Part shown: one piece after another, positions 15,793 through 24,953 of the stretch
Position numbering within the stretch: the first letter of the stretch is position 1
Layout: each line of letters begins with the position of its first letter
Assembly (NCBI GenBank): GCA_964460315.1
Contig: CAYWPQ010000014.1
Location: 1 to 36,342, forward strand
Length of the DNA: 36,342 nt
Direction of reading: 5' to 3'
Source: Lacustribacter sp964460315
GTDB taxonomy: Bacteria > Pseudomonadota > Gammaproteobacteria > Burkholderiales > Burkholderiaceae_A
Notes under the pieces: model-generated
The model's input: only the letters and a program-made list of their open reading frames with translations
Told to the model about the DNA's origin: nothing
Databases searched by the model: none
Position numbers and translations under genes: made by a program

Positions 15793-18228
15793 ATGCATTT
15801 TTCTGGGATTTTCGCCCATAAGTCAGGCCGCTGTCTTCAGTGGTTCTGGATGGGTTTGATGATGGGCCTCGCGTGGATCACGGTGGGGACGAAAGCCCAT
15901 TCCCGGGACGATCTCAATCCACCCCCGGTGTTTCTCGCCTCAGGCGTTTCCAATGGCCTGGGCCTTAAATTTGATCCTCATCTTGACCTGGACCCCACAT
16001 CGTCGGGCGAGACGCCGGTCTACATTTTCGGAAAAACAATCTCAGGTCAGACCGATGACCTGATTCAGTCCGAGGGCGATGGGGAGTTCCGCAAGCTGGG
16101 CATGTTCATCAAGGGCGAGCTGATCCGGCATGACCTGGTGCAGGACGAACTCTATGCCGAGGGCAAGGTTCGCCTTTTTCGCGAAGGTGAATACTTCGAG
16201 GGTCCAAAGCTACGTCTGAAACTTGGGACCACACAGGGGCAGTTCGACGATGTGCGTTATTACCTTGCGTCGGTTGGGGGGCGAGGAACTGCCGAACATG
16301 TTGAATTTATTCAGCCGCTGGAAACCCGTCTTTCCAATGCGACCTACACCACCTGCCCGATCGATCGTCCCGCGTGGGAACTCCGCATGAGCGAGATGAC
16401 GATCGATCAGATCCGTGAGGTGGGCGACACCAGGTCGTCGAAGCTCTACTGGGGCGACACACCCATCCTGCCCTTTGGTGACGTCTCGTTTCCGATTGGC
16501 AACCGCCGCAAAACCGGATTCCTTCCACCTTCTTATCGAACATCGACCAAACTTGGCCTTGAGGTCGAAGCCCCGTTTTACTGGAACATGGCCTCGGAAC
16601 ACGATCTGACGCTTTACCCGCGGATCATGGCCAAGCGGGGAGCTCAGCTTGGCGCGGAATTTCGTTTCTTGAGAGAAAAAAGTTTTGGCACGGTCACCGC
16701 AGAAGTCCTCCCTGACGATCGAGAGGCAGGCATTACCCGTCACTTTCAGTCGATCGCCGCAAGCTATCGACCAACCGACCAGATCACCATTGGCCTCAAT
16801 GCCCAGCGCGTGTCGGACGATCAATATTTCTCTGACCTCGGCGGCTCCTTGCTTGCGTCATCGCAGCGGCTGCTGCCGGCCACGCTGACGGTGACCGCTG
16901 AGCGCATGGGCTGGCTGCTCCAGGCCGAGGCTCAGTCTTATCAGGTCTTGCAAGATATCAATGCGCCCTTGATTCGCCCTTACAGTCGGCTGCCGCGTGT
17001 CTCTCTATCACGAGCCCACCGTGCGAATCGCGGTGAAGATGCCTATCCGATTGATTGGAATGTTCGGGCGGAGGCCACCTCGTATCAACACCCCACGCTT
17101 GCTGAGGGAGACCGTTGGGTGGCCGAGGGCTCGGTGGCCTGGCGACATCAGCAGAGCGGAGTCTCCATCACACCCAAGCTCACGCTGCATGCCACCCAAT
17201 ACAATCACCGCCAAGACGGCAGCCGTGATGACACCGCCGTCAAATACAAAAATGCGCCGCTGGGGATTTACGCCAACAACGTGACGGACCTGACCGAGTC
17301 GGGAGCTGTGGGCACCGAGTCCTACACCAGGGTGCTGCCCACCTTCAGTACGGAAATTAGCACCGCGTTTGATCGCATGGTGAGCGTTGGCGGCAGTGTC
17401 TTTCAGCAGACCATTGAGCCCAAACTTGCCTATGTCTACACGCCTTACAAAGACCAGTCGAAGATGCCAGTTTTTGATACGGGTGCACCGACCGTCAGCT
17501 TTACCCAGATCTTTTCGGGCAATGCCTTTAACGGTGACGACCGAGTGGCCGACCTGAACCAGGCCACCATCGGCGTTACTTCCCGGCTGATCTCCGATCG
17601 AGACGGCGAAGAGATCTTTCGTGCCGCCATTGCCCAACAGTTTTACTTTGATGACCAGCGGGTGACGCTTCCCGGTGAAGTGGTACGCACCGATCGACGA
17701 TCCAACCTTCTTGCCCAGTTGGGCATACGTCCGAATCAGAATTGGACGATCGACAGCCAGGCTCAGTACACGCCCTCAACTGAAAAGTGGCAAGACGTCT
17801 CGATTGTCAGTCGATACAACCCAAGGCCAGCCAGCATGCTGAGCTTTTCATACCGATTTGTCCGGGCGTCTTCGAACACCGTGGATTTCGCCTTCCAGTG
17901 GCCCGTGGCCAAGAACTGGTATGCCGTGGGGCGATATCAAAAGGCGCTGCGCAACCTCGGCGCGGAGCAGACCAATCAAAACGCGGGCTTGATTGAGGCG
18001 CTGGCAGGGTTTGAATATGATGGCGGCTGCTGGGTGGCACGGTTTGTGGCGCAGCGTTACGTCACCAATGCCACCGAGCGCAACACGGCGGTCTTTTTCC
18101 AGATTGAGCTCAATGGTATCGCGCGCGTTGGAACCAGCCCGCTGTCGGCGTTGAATCGAAGCATTCCGAACTACCAGATGATCAATGATCTTTCCCCGAT
18201 GCCTTCGCGGTTCGATCAGTTTCAGTAA
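15793..18228 (+). CDS. lptD: LPS-assembly outer-membrane protein LptD
   Basis: LptD (811 residues) is the outer-membrane barrel that, with LptE, inserts lipopolysaccharide into the outer leaflet. A basic then hydrophobic signal segment (about 8-36) is followed by the periplasmic OstA/LptA-like jellyroll (about 75-190) and a large beta-barrel (about 215-811) with alternating aromatic strands. Conserved blocks include TYTTCPIDRPAWELR, FPIGNRRKTGFLPPSY and FEYDGGCWVARF. Only two mature cysteines are obvious (188 and 746), compared with four in E. coli, so one inter-domain disulfide is expected. It is followed by its periplasmic chaperone gene surA after 18 bp. Confidence 0.96.
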   Translation: MHFSGIFAHKSGRCLQWFWMGLMMGLAWITVGTKAHSRDDLNPPPVFLASGVSNGLGLKFDPHLDLDPTSSGETPVYIFGKTISGQTDDLIQSEGDGEFRKLGMFIKGELIRHDLVQDELYAEGKVRLFREGEYFEGPKLRLKLGTTQGQFDDVRYYLASVGGRGTAEHVEFIQPLETRLSNATYTTCPIDRPAWELRMSEMTIDQIREVGDTRSSKLYWGDTPILPFGDVSFPIGNRRKTGFLPPSYRTSTKLGLEVEAPFYWNMASEHDLTLYPRIMAKRGAQLGAEFRFLREKSFGTVTAEVLPDDREAGITRHFQSIAASYRPTDQITIGLNAQRVSDDQYFSDLGGSLLASSQRLLPATLTVTAERMGWLLQAEAQSYQVLQDINAPLIRPYSRLPRVSLSRAHRANRGEDAYPIDWNVRAEATSYQHPTLAEGDRWVAEGSVAWRHQQSGVSITPKLTLHATQYNHRQDGSRDDTAVKYKNAPLGIYANNVTDLTESGAVGTESYTRVLPTFSTEISTAFDRMVSVGGSVFQQTIEPKLAYVYTPYKDQSKMPVFDTGAPTVSFTQIFSGNAFNGDDRVADLNQATIGVTSRLISDRDGEEIFRAAIAQQFYFDDQRVTLPGEVVRTDRRSNLLAQLGIRPNQNWTIDSQAQYTPSTEKWQDVSIVSRYNPRPASMLSFSYRFVRASSNTVDFAFQWPVAKNWYAVGRYQKALRNLGAEQTNQNAGLIEALAGFEYDGGCWVARFVAQRYVTNATERNTAVFFQIELNGIARVGTSPLSALNRSIPNYQMINDLSPMPSRFDQFQ

Positions 18229-18246
18229 CCAGAGAGAAACCTCACC

Positions 18247-19704
18247 ATGATGCCGAACTACCCCGATTTTCTAAAGCGTTGGACTCTGTCTCGCGTCCTC
18301 ATAGGCGGGCTCGCTCGTCAAGCCTCGGGAGTCGGCGCCATCATGATGGCGACGCTGGCCACTCCAGCACTGGCCCAACCGTCCGAGGCAACCAGCCCTG
18401 CGCGCCTCACGGTTCCGGCAGTCGTTCCCGCCGTGGGCGCGACGACAGCGCAAGCGCCGGCGGCTGATGTGTCTGGGCCGCGTCTTGTCGACCGGGTGGT
18501 CGCCATTGTGAACCGGGAGGCGATCACCTTGAGTGAGCTTGTCCGTCGTGAAAATCAATTGCTTCAGAATCTTCGTCGTCAGGGCGTGGAGCCCCCCAGC
18601 CCAAAGGTTCTTCGCGAACAGGTTCTCGAGCGAATGATTAACGACCGTGCCATGCTGCACGTGGCCAGGGAAAACGGTGTTCGGGTCGATGACGCCACCC
18701 TTGATCGAAGCATCGCTCGAATTGCGGAACAGAATGGCTTGTCGATCAATGGGTTGCGTAATCAGCTTGAAAATGAGGGCATTTCCTTTTCGACATTCCG
18801 ACAAAACATCCGTGAAGAAATTATTCTTACGCGTCTTCGCGAGCGGGAGGTTGATGGCCGTGTGCAGATCAGCGAAAACGAGGTCGACACCTTCTTGGCC
18901 TCGCAGGGCCAATCGATTCAGCGGGTGCAGGAATTTCGGGTGAGCCAAATTCTGGTGCGTCTGCCCGAGAACGCCACACCCGAGGAAAGTGCTCTGGCCA
19001 AAGAAAAGCTGCAGCGGGTCGAGACCGCCTTGAAGTCGGGGCAGGCCTTTGGCTCGGTGGCCAAAGAGCTGTCGGACGCACCCGACAAAGAGCAGGGGGG
19101 AGACCTTGGCTGGCGAGAGCGAGGTCGCCTGCCCTCTTTGTTTTTGACCGCGGTGGAATCCTTAAAGCCCGGCGAAGTGAGTCGTGTTGTACGAAGCCCA
19201 AATGGCTTTCATATTCTTCGGCTTGATGACCAGCGATCGATTCTGAAAACCCAAGAAGTCACCGTTCACCGTGCCCGTCACATCCTGATCAAGGTCGACG
19301 CGCAAACCTCGGAGGAGGCCGCCTTTCGGCGTATCAACGATCTCAGAGGCCGAATCGATGGCGGTATTGATTTTGCTCAGATTGCCAAGGAGTTTTCCCA
19401 AGACCCAGGCTCGGCCGCGCGTGGCGGCGAACTCGACTGGGCCTTTCCCGGGGATCTTGTCCCGGAGTTTGAGCGCGCCATGGCCCAGCTTCAGGTGAAC
19501 CAGATCAGTGACCCCGTTCGCTCAGTCTTCGGATTTCATCTGATTCAATTGCTTGAGCGCAAACGCGAGCCCCTGACGGAAGACCGTTTACGGACGGCGG
19601 CTCGCATGGCGGTGCGCGAGCAGAAGCTTCTTGAAGCAATCGCGGAGTGGACCCGTGAAATCAGGGCGACAGCCTATATTGAAATCAAGCGTGACGAGCT
19701 CTGA
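18247..19704 (+). CDS. surA: Periplasmic chaperone / peptidyl-prolyl isomerase SurA
   Basis: SurA (485 residues) escorts unfolded outer-membrane proteins, LptD among them, to the BAM complex. The signal peptide ends near ATPALAQ, followed by an Ala/Pro-rich spacer and the N-terminal SurA domain (about 80-215, VDRVVAIVNREAITLSEL). Two parvulin (PpiC) domains follow, at about 230-328 (QILVRLPENATPEES, GGDLGWRERGRLP) and 338-440 (ARHILIKVD, RGGELDWAFPGDLVPEF), then a short C-terminal helix. Purine-rich AGAGAGAAA precedes the tandem ATG codons. The gene directly overlaps the start of rsmA, whereas most Proteobacteria have pdxA between them. Confidence 0.96.
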   Translation: MMPNYPDFLKRWTLSRVLIGGLARQASGVGAIMMATLATPALAQPSEATSPARLTVPAVVPAVGATTAQAPAADVSGPRLVDRVVAIVNREAITLSELVRRENQLLQNLRRQGVEPPSPKVLREQVLERMINDRAMLHVARENGVRVDDATLDRSIARIAEQNGLSINGLRNQLENEGISFSTFRQNIREEIILTRLREREVDGRVQISENEVDTFLASQGQSIQRVQEFRVSQILVRLPENATPEESALAKEKLQRVETALKSGQAFGSVAKELSDAPDKEQGGDLGWRERGRLPSLFLTAVESLKPGEVSRVVRSPNGFHILRLDDQRSILKTQEVTVHRARHILIKVDAQTSEEAAFRRINDLRGRIDGGIDFAQIAKEFSQDPGSAARGGELDWAFPGDLVPEFERAMAQLQVNQISDPVRSVFGFHLIQLLERKREPLTEDRLRTAARMAVREQKLLEAIAEWTREIRATAYIEIKRDEL

Positions 19705-20503
19705 GCAGTCCACGAAAGCGTTGCCACTGCCGCACCTGGCCAGGAAACGGTTTGGCCAGAATTTTCTGCATGATCAGGCACTGATTGAAAAAATTATCTT
19801 GGCCATAGCGCCCAAACCCGGGGATGCCATGGTGGAGATTGGCCCCGGTCAGGCGGCACTGACCGGGCCGCTCATCACCCGATTGGGGCATCTGCATGCC
19901 ATTGAGATTGACCGAGATCTGGCGGCCAGACTTCGCGACCAATGGACGGATCAGCAGCTTACCCTTCACGAGCAAGACGTCCTTCGATTCGATTTCACCG
20001 CGATGTCGCAGCAGCTGGGCAGGCCACTCCGCGTTGTTGGAAACCTTCCTTACAACATTTCCAGCCCGATTCTTTTTCATCTTCTGGATCATGCGGCGGT
20101 CATTGTTGACCAGCATGTCATGCTTCAAAAAGAGGTGGTGGACCGGATGGTCGCGCCATCGGGCTCCAAGATTTACGGCAGATTGTCGGTGATGCTTCAG
20201 GCCCGTTACCGCATGCAGAAATGTCTTTCCGTACCGCCAGGGGCATTCATTCCTGCGCCGAAGGTGGACTCCGCGATCGTACGAATGGTCCCCATTCCTG
20301 AATCGGAGGTGCGAGTGCGCGACTGGGTGGTCTTTGCCGCGGTCGTGATGATGGCGTTTTCGCAGCGGCGGAAGATGCTTCGAAATACGTTATCGGGCTA
20401 TGAAGAGAAAATCGACTGGCTGGGTCTTGGGATTGCGCCCACGCAACGGGCCGAAGAGTTGTCAGTCGATCAGATGATCGATCTTGCGAACTCGCTGATT
20501 TAA
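19691..20503 (+). CDS. rsmA: 16S rRNA dimethyladenosine transferase RsmA (KsgA)
   Basis: RsmA dimethylates two adjacent adenines in helix 45 of 16S rRNA late in small-subunit assembly. The GTG at 19691 gives 270 residues, close to the usual 273, and overlaps the surA stop by 14 bp. TTG codons at 19679 and 19631 are less likely starts. Motifs are ARKRFGQNFLHD, the SAM-binding VEIGPGQAALT, HAIEIDRDLA, and NLPYNISSPI, whose NLPY is the catalytic motif. The C-terminal helical domain contains FSQRRKMLRNTL. The stop overlaps that of the convergent YgjP gene: the two share the four bases TTAA. Confidence 0.96.
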   Translation: MTSSEQSTKALPLPHLARKRFGQNFLHDQALIEKIILAIAPKPGDAMVEIGPGQAALTGPLITRLGHLHAIEIDRDLAARLRDQWTDQQLTLHEQDVLRFDFTAMSQQLGRPLRVVGNLPYNISSPILFHLLDHAAVIVDQHVMLQKEVVDRMVAPSGSKIYGRLSVMLQARYRMQKCLSVPPGAFIPAPKVDSAIVRMVPIPESEVRVRDWVVFAAVVMMAFSQRRKMLRNTLSGYEEKIDWLGLGIAPTQRAEELSVDQMIDLANSLI

Positions 20504-21369
20504 AAAGTTGGCAGGGCGTCGAGTCTTGCTTTGCGCAAAACCGCTTTGCCTTCCTCGAAGTTCGGCAGAATATTGGCGACTTCATTCCAGAAGGTCTGGC
20601 TGTGATCCATCGAATGGGTGTGAGCCAGTTCATGGGCAATCACGTAATCGATCACCTCTTGGCTGAAGTGGATCAGCCGCCAGTTCAGGCGGATATGGCC
20701 GTCTTCGGTGCAGCTTCCCCAGCGGCCGCGGGCATTGCTGAGACTGAACTTCGCGAAGGACCGACCTGATTCTTTGCTGATGAACTGAAGCCTTGCCAGG
20801 AAAAGCGACTTTGCTTGGCCTTGCAGCCAGGCATGAACGCTGTCTCGAATCTGCTCGATGGTGGCTTCGCAACTGAGGGCAAGCTGCAGCTCACGACGGA
20901 AATCATCCCACTGGTGGCTGCGATTCTGGGGTGACAGCAAAAGCGTCATCGGCTTGCCTAGGTATTGCAGTGTGGCGCCGTGCGCCCACTGTTGCTGAGG
21001 CAAAAGCCGGTGCTGCTCGGACTGGTACCACTCGGCCAGTCGGGCCAAGAGCCACTTCGATTTCTCTTGAAGAATATGTTCGATGTCGCTCACTGGAACC
21101 CACTTGGGCGCATTCACACGAATCATGCCCTGACCGATGGACATGCCGACTGTTTTACGGCGTGTGCGATTAAGCATCCAGGGGACGGCATGACCCTGAA
21201 GCGCGACGGTGCGATGTTTCTTCGGGGGGGGCATGCTGCCCGGCGGGATGTTGGTAACCGGGTTCGGAGTTCCGTCCGCCGATCGGGCTTGGGACGTTGA
21301 GCTTGGCGCGCTACCGGAAGGACTATCGGTGGCGTCGAAGGGCAGTGAGAACTGCTCGATCACAGCCAT
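20500..21369 (-). CDS. YgjP-family zinc metallopeptidase-like protein (DUF45)
   Basis: The protein has 289 residues from the ATG at 21369, which overlaps the plsC stop as TAATG; a reading running 100 codons further upstream is not supported. The family signature is the zinc site HELAHTHSMDHSQTFW near residues 245-260, preceded by RGRWGSCTEDGHIRLNWRL, as in SprT/WLM-like YgjP proteins. The first roughly 55 residues are low-complexity (Ser, Pro, Gly). The cellular role of YgjP is poorly known and the catalytic motif suggests proteolysis. Position after plsC is conserved in betaproteobacteria. Confidence 0.88.
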   Translation of the reverse strand: MAVIEQFSLPFDATDSPSGSAPSSTSQARSADGTPNPVTNIPPGSMPPPKKHRTVALQGHAVPWMLNRTRRKTVGMSIGQGMIRVNAPKWVPVSDIEHILQEKSKWLLARLAEWYQSEQHRLLPQQQWAHGATLQYLGKPMTLLLSPQNRSHQWDDFRRELQLALSCEATIEQIRDSVHAWLQGQAKSLFLARLQFISKESGRSFAKFSLSNARGRWGSCTEDGHIRLNWRLIHFSQEVIDYVIAHELAHTHSMDHSQTFWNEVANILPNFEEGKAVLRKARLDALPTF

Positions 21370-22106
21370 TAGCGACCTTTTGAGAAGCGATGCGGACTGA
21401 TTATTTTCATTTCGTCTTGGATCCAAGCTTCCACCTTTGCCATAAGGGTAGACGCATCTTCCCCATCTGGCAAGAGGACGGGGCCGATCGAAACGGTGAT
21501 TAAGCCGGGTTTCTTGATGAAGGATTTTCTTGGCCAGACATCGCCGGAGTTCATGGCGATGGGAAGCACTGGGCAGTCGGCAGCAACCGCAAGACGTGTT
21601 CCGCCAGTTTTGAAGCGCAGGTAGTGACCTGGCAGGACGCGAGTCCCTTCTGGAAAAAACACCATCCATCGACGATCCCGGTGCAGAACCAGCTTCGCCT
21701 GACTCAGAATCTGATTGAAGGCGGCACTGCCATCACCACGGTTAATCGCGATCATTTTGAGGAGCGCGATTCCCCAGCCAAAAAACGGAATCCAGAGCAA
21801 CTCTCGTTTGAAGACAAAGCACAAAGGTGTGGTGAAGTAGCTGGGATAGAAAAATGTTTCCCAGGCCGATTCATGCTTCGACAGGAGAATCACGGGTCCG
21901 TCAGGAATATTCTCCGCCCCTTTGATCTGGTAACGAATACCAAGCATGACTCTTGCTGCCCAGATCATCATGGCCGGCCAACGCATGGCCAGTCGATAGC
22001 GCATCGGGAGCGGCAGAAAGGGGCCAAGCACGAGAAACAGCGTAGCCCAGACGGCAAGCGACACCACTTGAAATAGAAAGAAAAAACACGAACGGATCAA
22101 AAGCAT
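21369..22106 (-). CDS. plsC: 1-acyl-sn-glycerol-3-phosphate acyltransferase (PlsC family)
   Basis: PlsC makes phosphatidic acid by acylating lysophosphatidic acid at the inner membrane. From the ATG at 22106 it has 245 residues. A membrane helix pair lies at about 2-32. The catalytic block is KHESAWETF, an HX4E variant (His78, Glu83) where many relatives have HX4D; the E form is common in betaproteobacterial members. The glycerol-phosphate-binding motif is FPEGTR (151-156). The ATG is 4 bp after the gmhB stop and has no clear Shine-Dalgarno, so coupling is likely. A TTG at 22157 inside gmhB is an alternative. Confidence 0.92.
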   Translation of the reverse strand: MLLIRSCFFFLFQVVSLAVWATLFLVLGPFLPLPMRYRLAMRWPAMMIWAARVMLGIRYQIKGAENIPDGPVILLSKHESAWETFFYPSYFTTPLCFVFKRELLWIPFFGWGIALLKMIAINRGDGSAAFNQILSQAKLVLHRDRRWMVFFPEGTRVLPGHYLRFKTGGTRLAVAADCPVLPIAMNSGDVWPRKSFIKKPGLITVSIGPVLLPDGEDASTLMAKVEAWIQDEMKIISPHRFSKGR

Positions 22107-22110
22107 GCGT

Positions 22111-22692
22111 TTAATGCGGTGCCGGAGCGTTGAGCAATTGTTCGACCACGGCAGCAAGGTTCGGCGCGACCGACGTGCCCTTCGGGAGTGTCTTCTTTGG
22201 GTCGCGCTGAGCCTCCATCAGGGTTCGCTCGCCCTTGCCTGTGGTCACAAGCCAGCAGTCGCAACCCATGGCGTCACCGGCAACAAGGTCACGCCTTGAG
22301 TCCCCCACCATTGGTACACCCGAAAGCGACCGATCGAAGCGGGCGGCGATGTCTCGCAGCAAACCCGTGGCTGGTTTTCGGCATTCGCACCCGGTGTCGG
22401 GCGCATGCGGGCAAAAGAAAATGGCGTCAATCTGTCCACCCGAGGCGGCAACAGCCTGGATCATGGTGTTGTGGATCGCATGTAAAACGTTGACATCAAA
22501 AAGGCCGCGTTCAACCCCGGACTGATTGGTGGCCACGGCCACGGACCAACCGGCATGAGTTAGTCGGGCGATGGCCTCAAGGCTCTGGTCAATGGGCTTC
22601 CATTCCTCAGGGCTTTTGATGTAGTGATCACTGTCGTGATTAATCACGCCATCACGATCCAGAATGATCAGGGGCCGGCTGGCAGTGTGCAT
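22111..22692 (-). CDS. gmhB: D-glycero-beta-D-manno-heptose-1,7-bisphosphate 7-phosphatase GmhB
   Basis: GmhB (193 residues) removes the 7-phosphate in the ADP-heptose route for LPS core synthesis. HAD-superfamily motifs are LDRDGVIN (Asp12 nucleophile, Asp14 acid/base), ATNQSGV, the conserved Lys in CRKPATGLL and the metal-binding VGDSRRDL. A zinc loop is clear in FFCPHAPDTGCECRKP (Cys, His, Cys, Cys). The gene sits 6 bp after glyS and 4 bp before plsC. Position and length are normal for betaproteobacteria. Confidence 0.95.
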   Translation of the reverse strand: MHTASRPLIILDRDGVINHDSDHYIKSPEEWKPIDQSLEAIARLTHAGWSVAVATNQSGVERGLFDVNVLHAIHNTMIQAVAASGGQIDAIFFCPHAPDTGCECRKPATGLLRDIAARFDRSLSGVPMVGDSRRDLVAGDAMGCDCWLVTTGKGERTLMEAQRDPKKTLPKGTSVAPNLAAVVEQLLNAPAPH

Positions 22693-22698
22693 GCGGGT

Positions 22699-24953
22699 CT
22701 AAGCGGCAAGCCGGGAGAGATCGCCCACTTGGTTCATGGCGCGATGAAGTGAGGCAAGAAGCGCCAAACGGTTGGCACGTAATTCCGCATCATCAGCATT
22801 GACCATGACCTTTTCAAAGAACGCATCCACGGGCGCTCTCAAGACGGCCAGAGCGGTGAGGGCTTGGGTGTAGTCGCCTTGTTTGACCAGTGCTTGCGCC
22901 TCTGGTGCGAGTGTCTTTAAAAGCCCACCCAGCGCCTGCTCGGCGGGGTCATGAAGCAGCCGCTCTTGGAACTCCGACGCGACGGAATCGGATTTTTTCA
23001 AGATGTTCCCAATCCGCTTGTTGGCCGCGGAAAGAGAAGCGGCCTCAGGGAGCGTCATGAAGTGAGAAAGCGCTTCAAGACGAGCAGGAATTTCAAACAT
23101 ACGATCGGGGCAGCTGCCGATCACAGCCTCAATGGCTTCCGCGGGATGCCCCTTGTCCTTGAGAAAAGCGCGCAGGCGATCAAGAATGAATTCTTCAATG
23201 GCGCTGAGATCGGGCTTCACTGCGGTCACATCTTTAAACACCGCGAGGGTGTCCTGCAGCAGGGCTGATATGGAAACGGCGATTCGCCGCTCCATCAGAA
23301 TTCGAACCACGCCCAAGGCATGGCGCCTGAGCGCGAACGGGTCTTTGTCGCCCGTGGGCGCAAGCCCAATGCCCCAGATGCCCACCAAGGTCTCGAGCTT
23401 ATCGGCCAAGGCCAGGACGTTGCCCGTCGCGTTGGGAGCAAGGGCGTCACCCGAAAACCGGGGGTGATAGTGTCCTTCGATGGCGAGCGCGACTTCTTCG
23501 GGCTCTTGATCATGACGTGCGTAGTAGGTGCCAATCACGCCTTGCAGCTCAGGAAATTCTCCAACCATGTCGGTGAGAAGATCGGTCTTTGCAAGCTNNN
23601 NNNNNNNNNNNNNNNNNNNNNNNNNNNNNNNNNNNNNNNNNNNNNNNNNNNNNNNNNNNNNNNNNNNNNNNNNNNNNNNNNNNNNNNNNNNNNNNNNTGC
23701 AGCTCAGGAAATTCTCCAACCATGTCGGTGAGAAGATCGGTCTTTGCAAGCTGGGCCGCACGCTCGGCATGGGCTGGGTCTACGGAAAATAGCGGCGCCC
23801 AGCCTTTGGCCAATGCGGCCAGGCGATCAACCCTCTGACCCTGATGGCCGATCTTGTTGTGATAGACCACTGAAGACAGGTCAGGGATGCGTGAGGCCAG
23901 GGTTTTCTTGCGGTCCTGATCAAAAAAGAATTTGGCGTCCGACAGGCGTGCGCGCAGCACCCGCTCGTTGCCCGAGCTCACCACGGTCGGGTCTTTCGAC
24001 TCAATGTTGCTAACCAATAAAAATCGATTGACCAGCTGTCCTTGAGAATCCACCAGCGCAAAATACTTCTGGTTTTGCTGCATGGTCAGAATTAAGCATT
24101 CCTGGGGCACCGACAGAAATTCTTCGCTGAACCGGCCTTCAATGGTCACAGGCCATTCCACCAGGCTTGTGACTTCATCCACCAGGGCATCAGGCATCAC
24201 CGGCTGATGGGGTGATGCAAGGGTCTTGAGTTGGTCCGTGATGCGTTGTCGGCGTTGATCAAAATGAGCCAGCACCTTGCCCTGCTCAATCAGCTGCTTT
24301 GCATAGCGGTCAGCATGTTGAATCACAATGGGCTGAGGCGAGTGAAAGCGATGACCAAGCGTCGATGCACCAGAGGTTAGACCAAGCGCGTGGATGGACA
24401 CCACAGCCGCACCATGAAGCGCAACGATGCCGTGGGCCGGGCGAACGAACTTGACGGTTTCGCCATTGGATTTCTGATAACTCATGAGCTTCGGAATAGG
24501 AAGCTGAGCAATCGCCTGATGTAGTGCGCTTTGAAGGGCTTCGCTCAGTAGTGCACCGGGCGCGGTGAAGCGATAAACCAGCTGCTCTTGCTTGCCGTCA
24601 TGAATTCGCTCAAGAGCCGAAAGCGTGATGTTCTGATCCATGACCAGACCCAGACTTCCCAGTTTTTTAATCAGCGGTGGCGTGGCTTTGCCATCCGGGG
24701 TGAGCGCAATCGTGACGGGCAGCAGCTTTTCTTGCCGTTCGCGCGTGGGGCCCTGGGCGAGCACGTCAGTGATGTGCACGGCGAGTCGTCTCGGGCTGGC
24801 GAAGCTTGTGACCACCGATCGGCTGTCACAGAGTTCGGCGGCCATCAGCTGCTGATGAATACTTGTGCTGAATGATTCCCCCAGACGCTTTAACGCCTTG
24901 GGTGGAAGCTCCTCCGTGAGGAGCTCAAGAAGAAGCGAAGCACGCGTGGTCAT
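22699..24953 (-). CDS. glyS: Glycyl-tRNA synthetase beta subunit GlyS (interrupted only by a scaffold gap)
   Basis: GlyS is the beta chain of the bacterial alpha2-beta2 glycyl-tRNA synthetase. The N-terminal part has LLELLTEELPPKAL (about 7-20), SFASPRRLAV and SNIESKDP, and the C-terminal part covers the HD-like and anticodon-binding regions. The coordinates span a run of 100 N (23598-23697) and a second copy of 55 bp (23698-23752). Deleting these 155 bp leaves 2100 bp, exactly 700 codons with no frameshift, giving a 699-residue protein as expected. The gene is therefore judged intact. Its ATG overlaps the glyQ stop (ATGA). Confidence 0.94.
23543..23597. repeat. First copy of a 55-bp direct duplication at a contig edge
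   Basis: This segment runs from TGCAGCTCAGG to TTTGCAAGCT and is repeated base for base at 23698-23752, the two copies separated by exactly 100 N. Both lie inside glyS. It is best explained as contig-end overlap that the scaffolder failed to merge. Confidence 0.97.
23598..23697. other. Scaffold gap (100 N)
   Basis: A run of exactly 100 undetermined bases, a conventional placeholder length. Because the flanks are identical and the glyS frame closes perfectly without it, the true gap length is probably minus 55 bp, so there is no missing sequence. Confidence 0.97.
23698..23752. repeat. Second copy of the 55-bp duplication
   Basis: Identical to 23543-23597. The length of 55 equals a common de Bruijn assembler word size, which supports an assembly origin over a true tandem duplication. 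Confidence 0.97.

Noticed and set aside
21370..21669. 100-codon N-terminal extension of the YgjP protein
   Set aside because: It lies entirely within plsC in another frame, has an Arg/Cys-rich shadow-like composition, and a TAATG coupled start fits better.
22699..24953. glyS as a split pseudogene or as two genes with a tandem duplication
   Set aside because: The interruption is only N bases plus an exact 55-bp contig overlap; removing them gives a perfect full-length frame.
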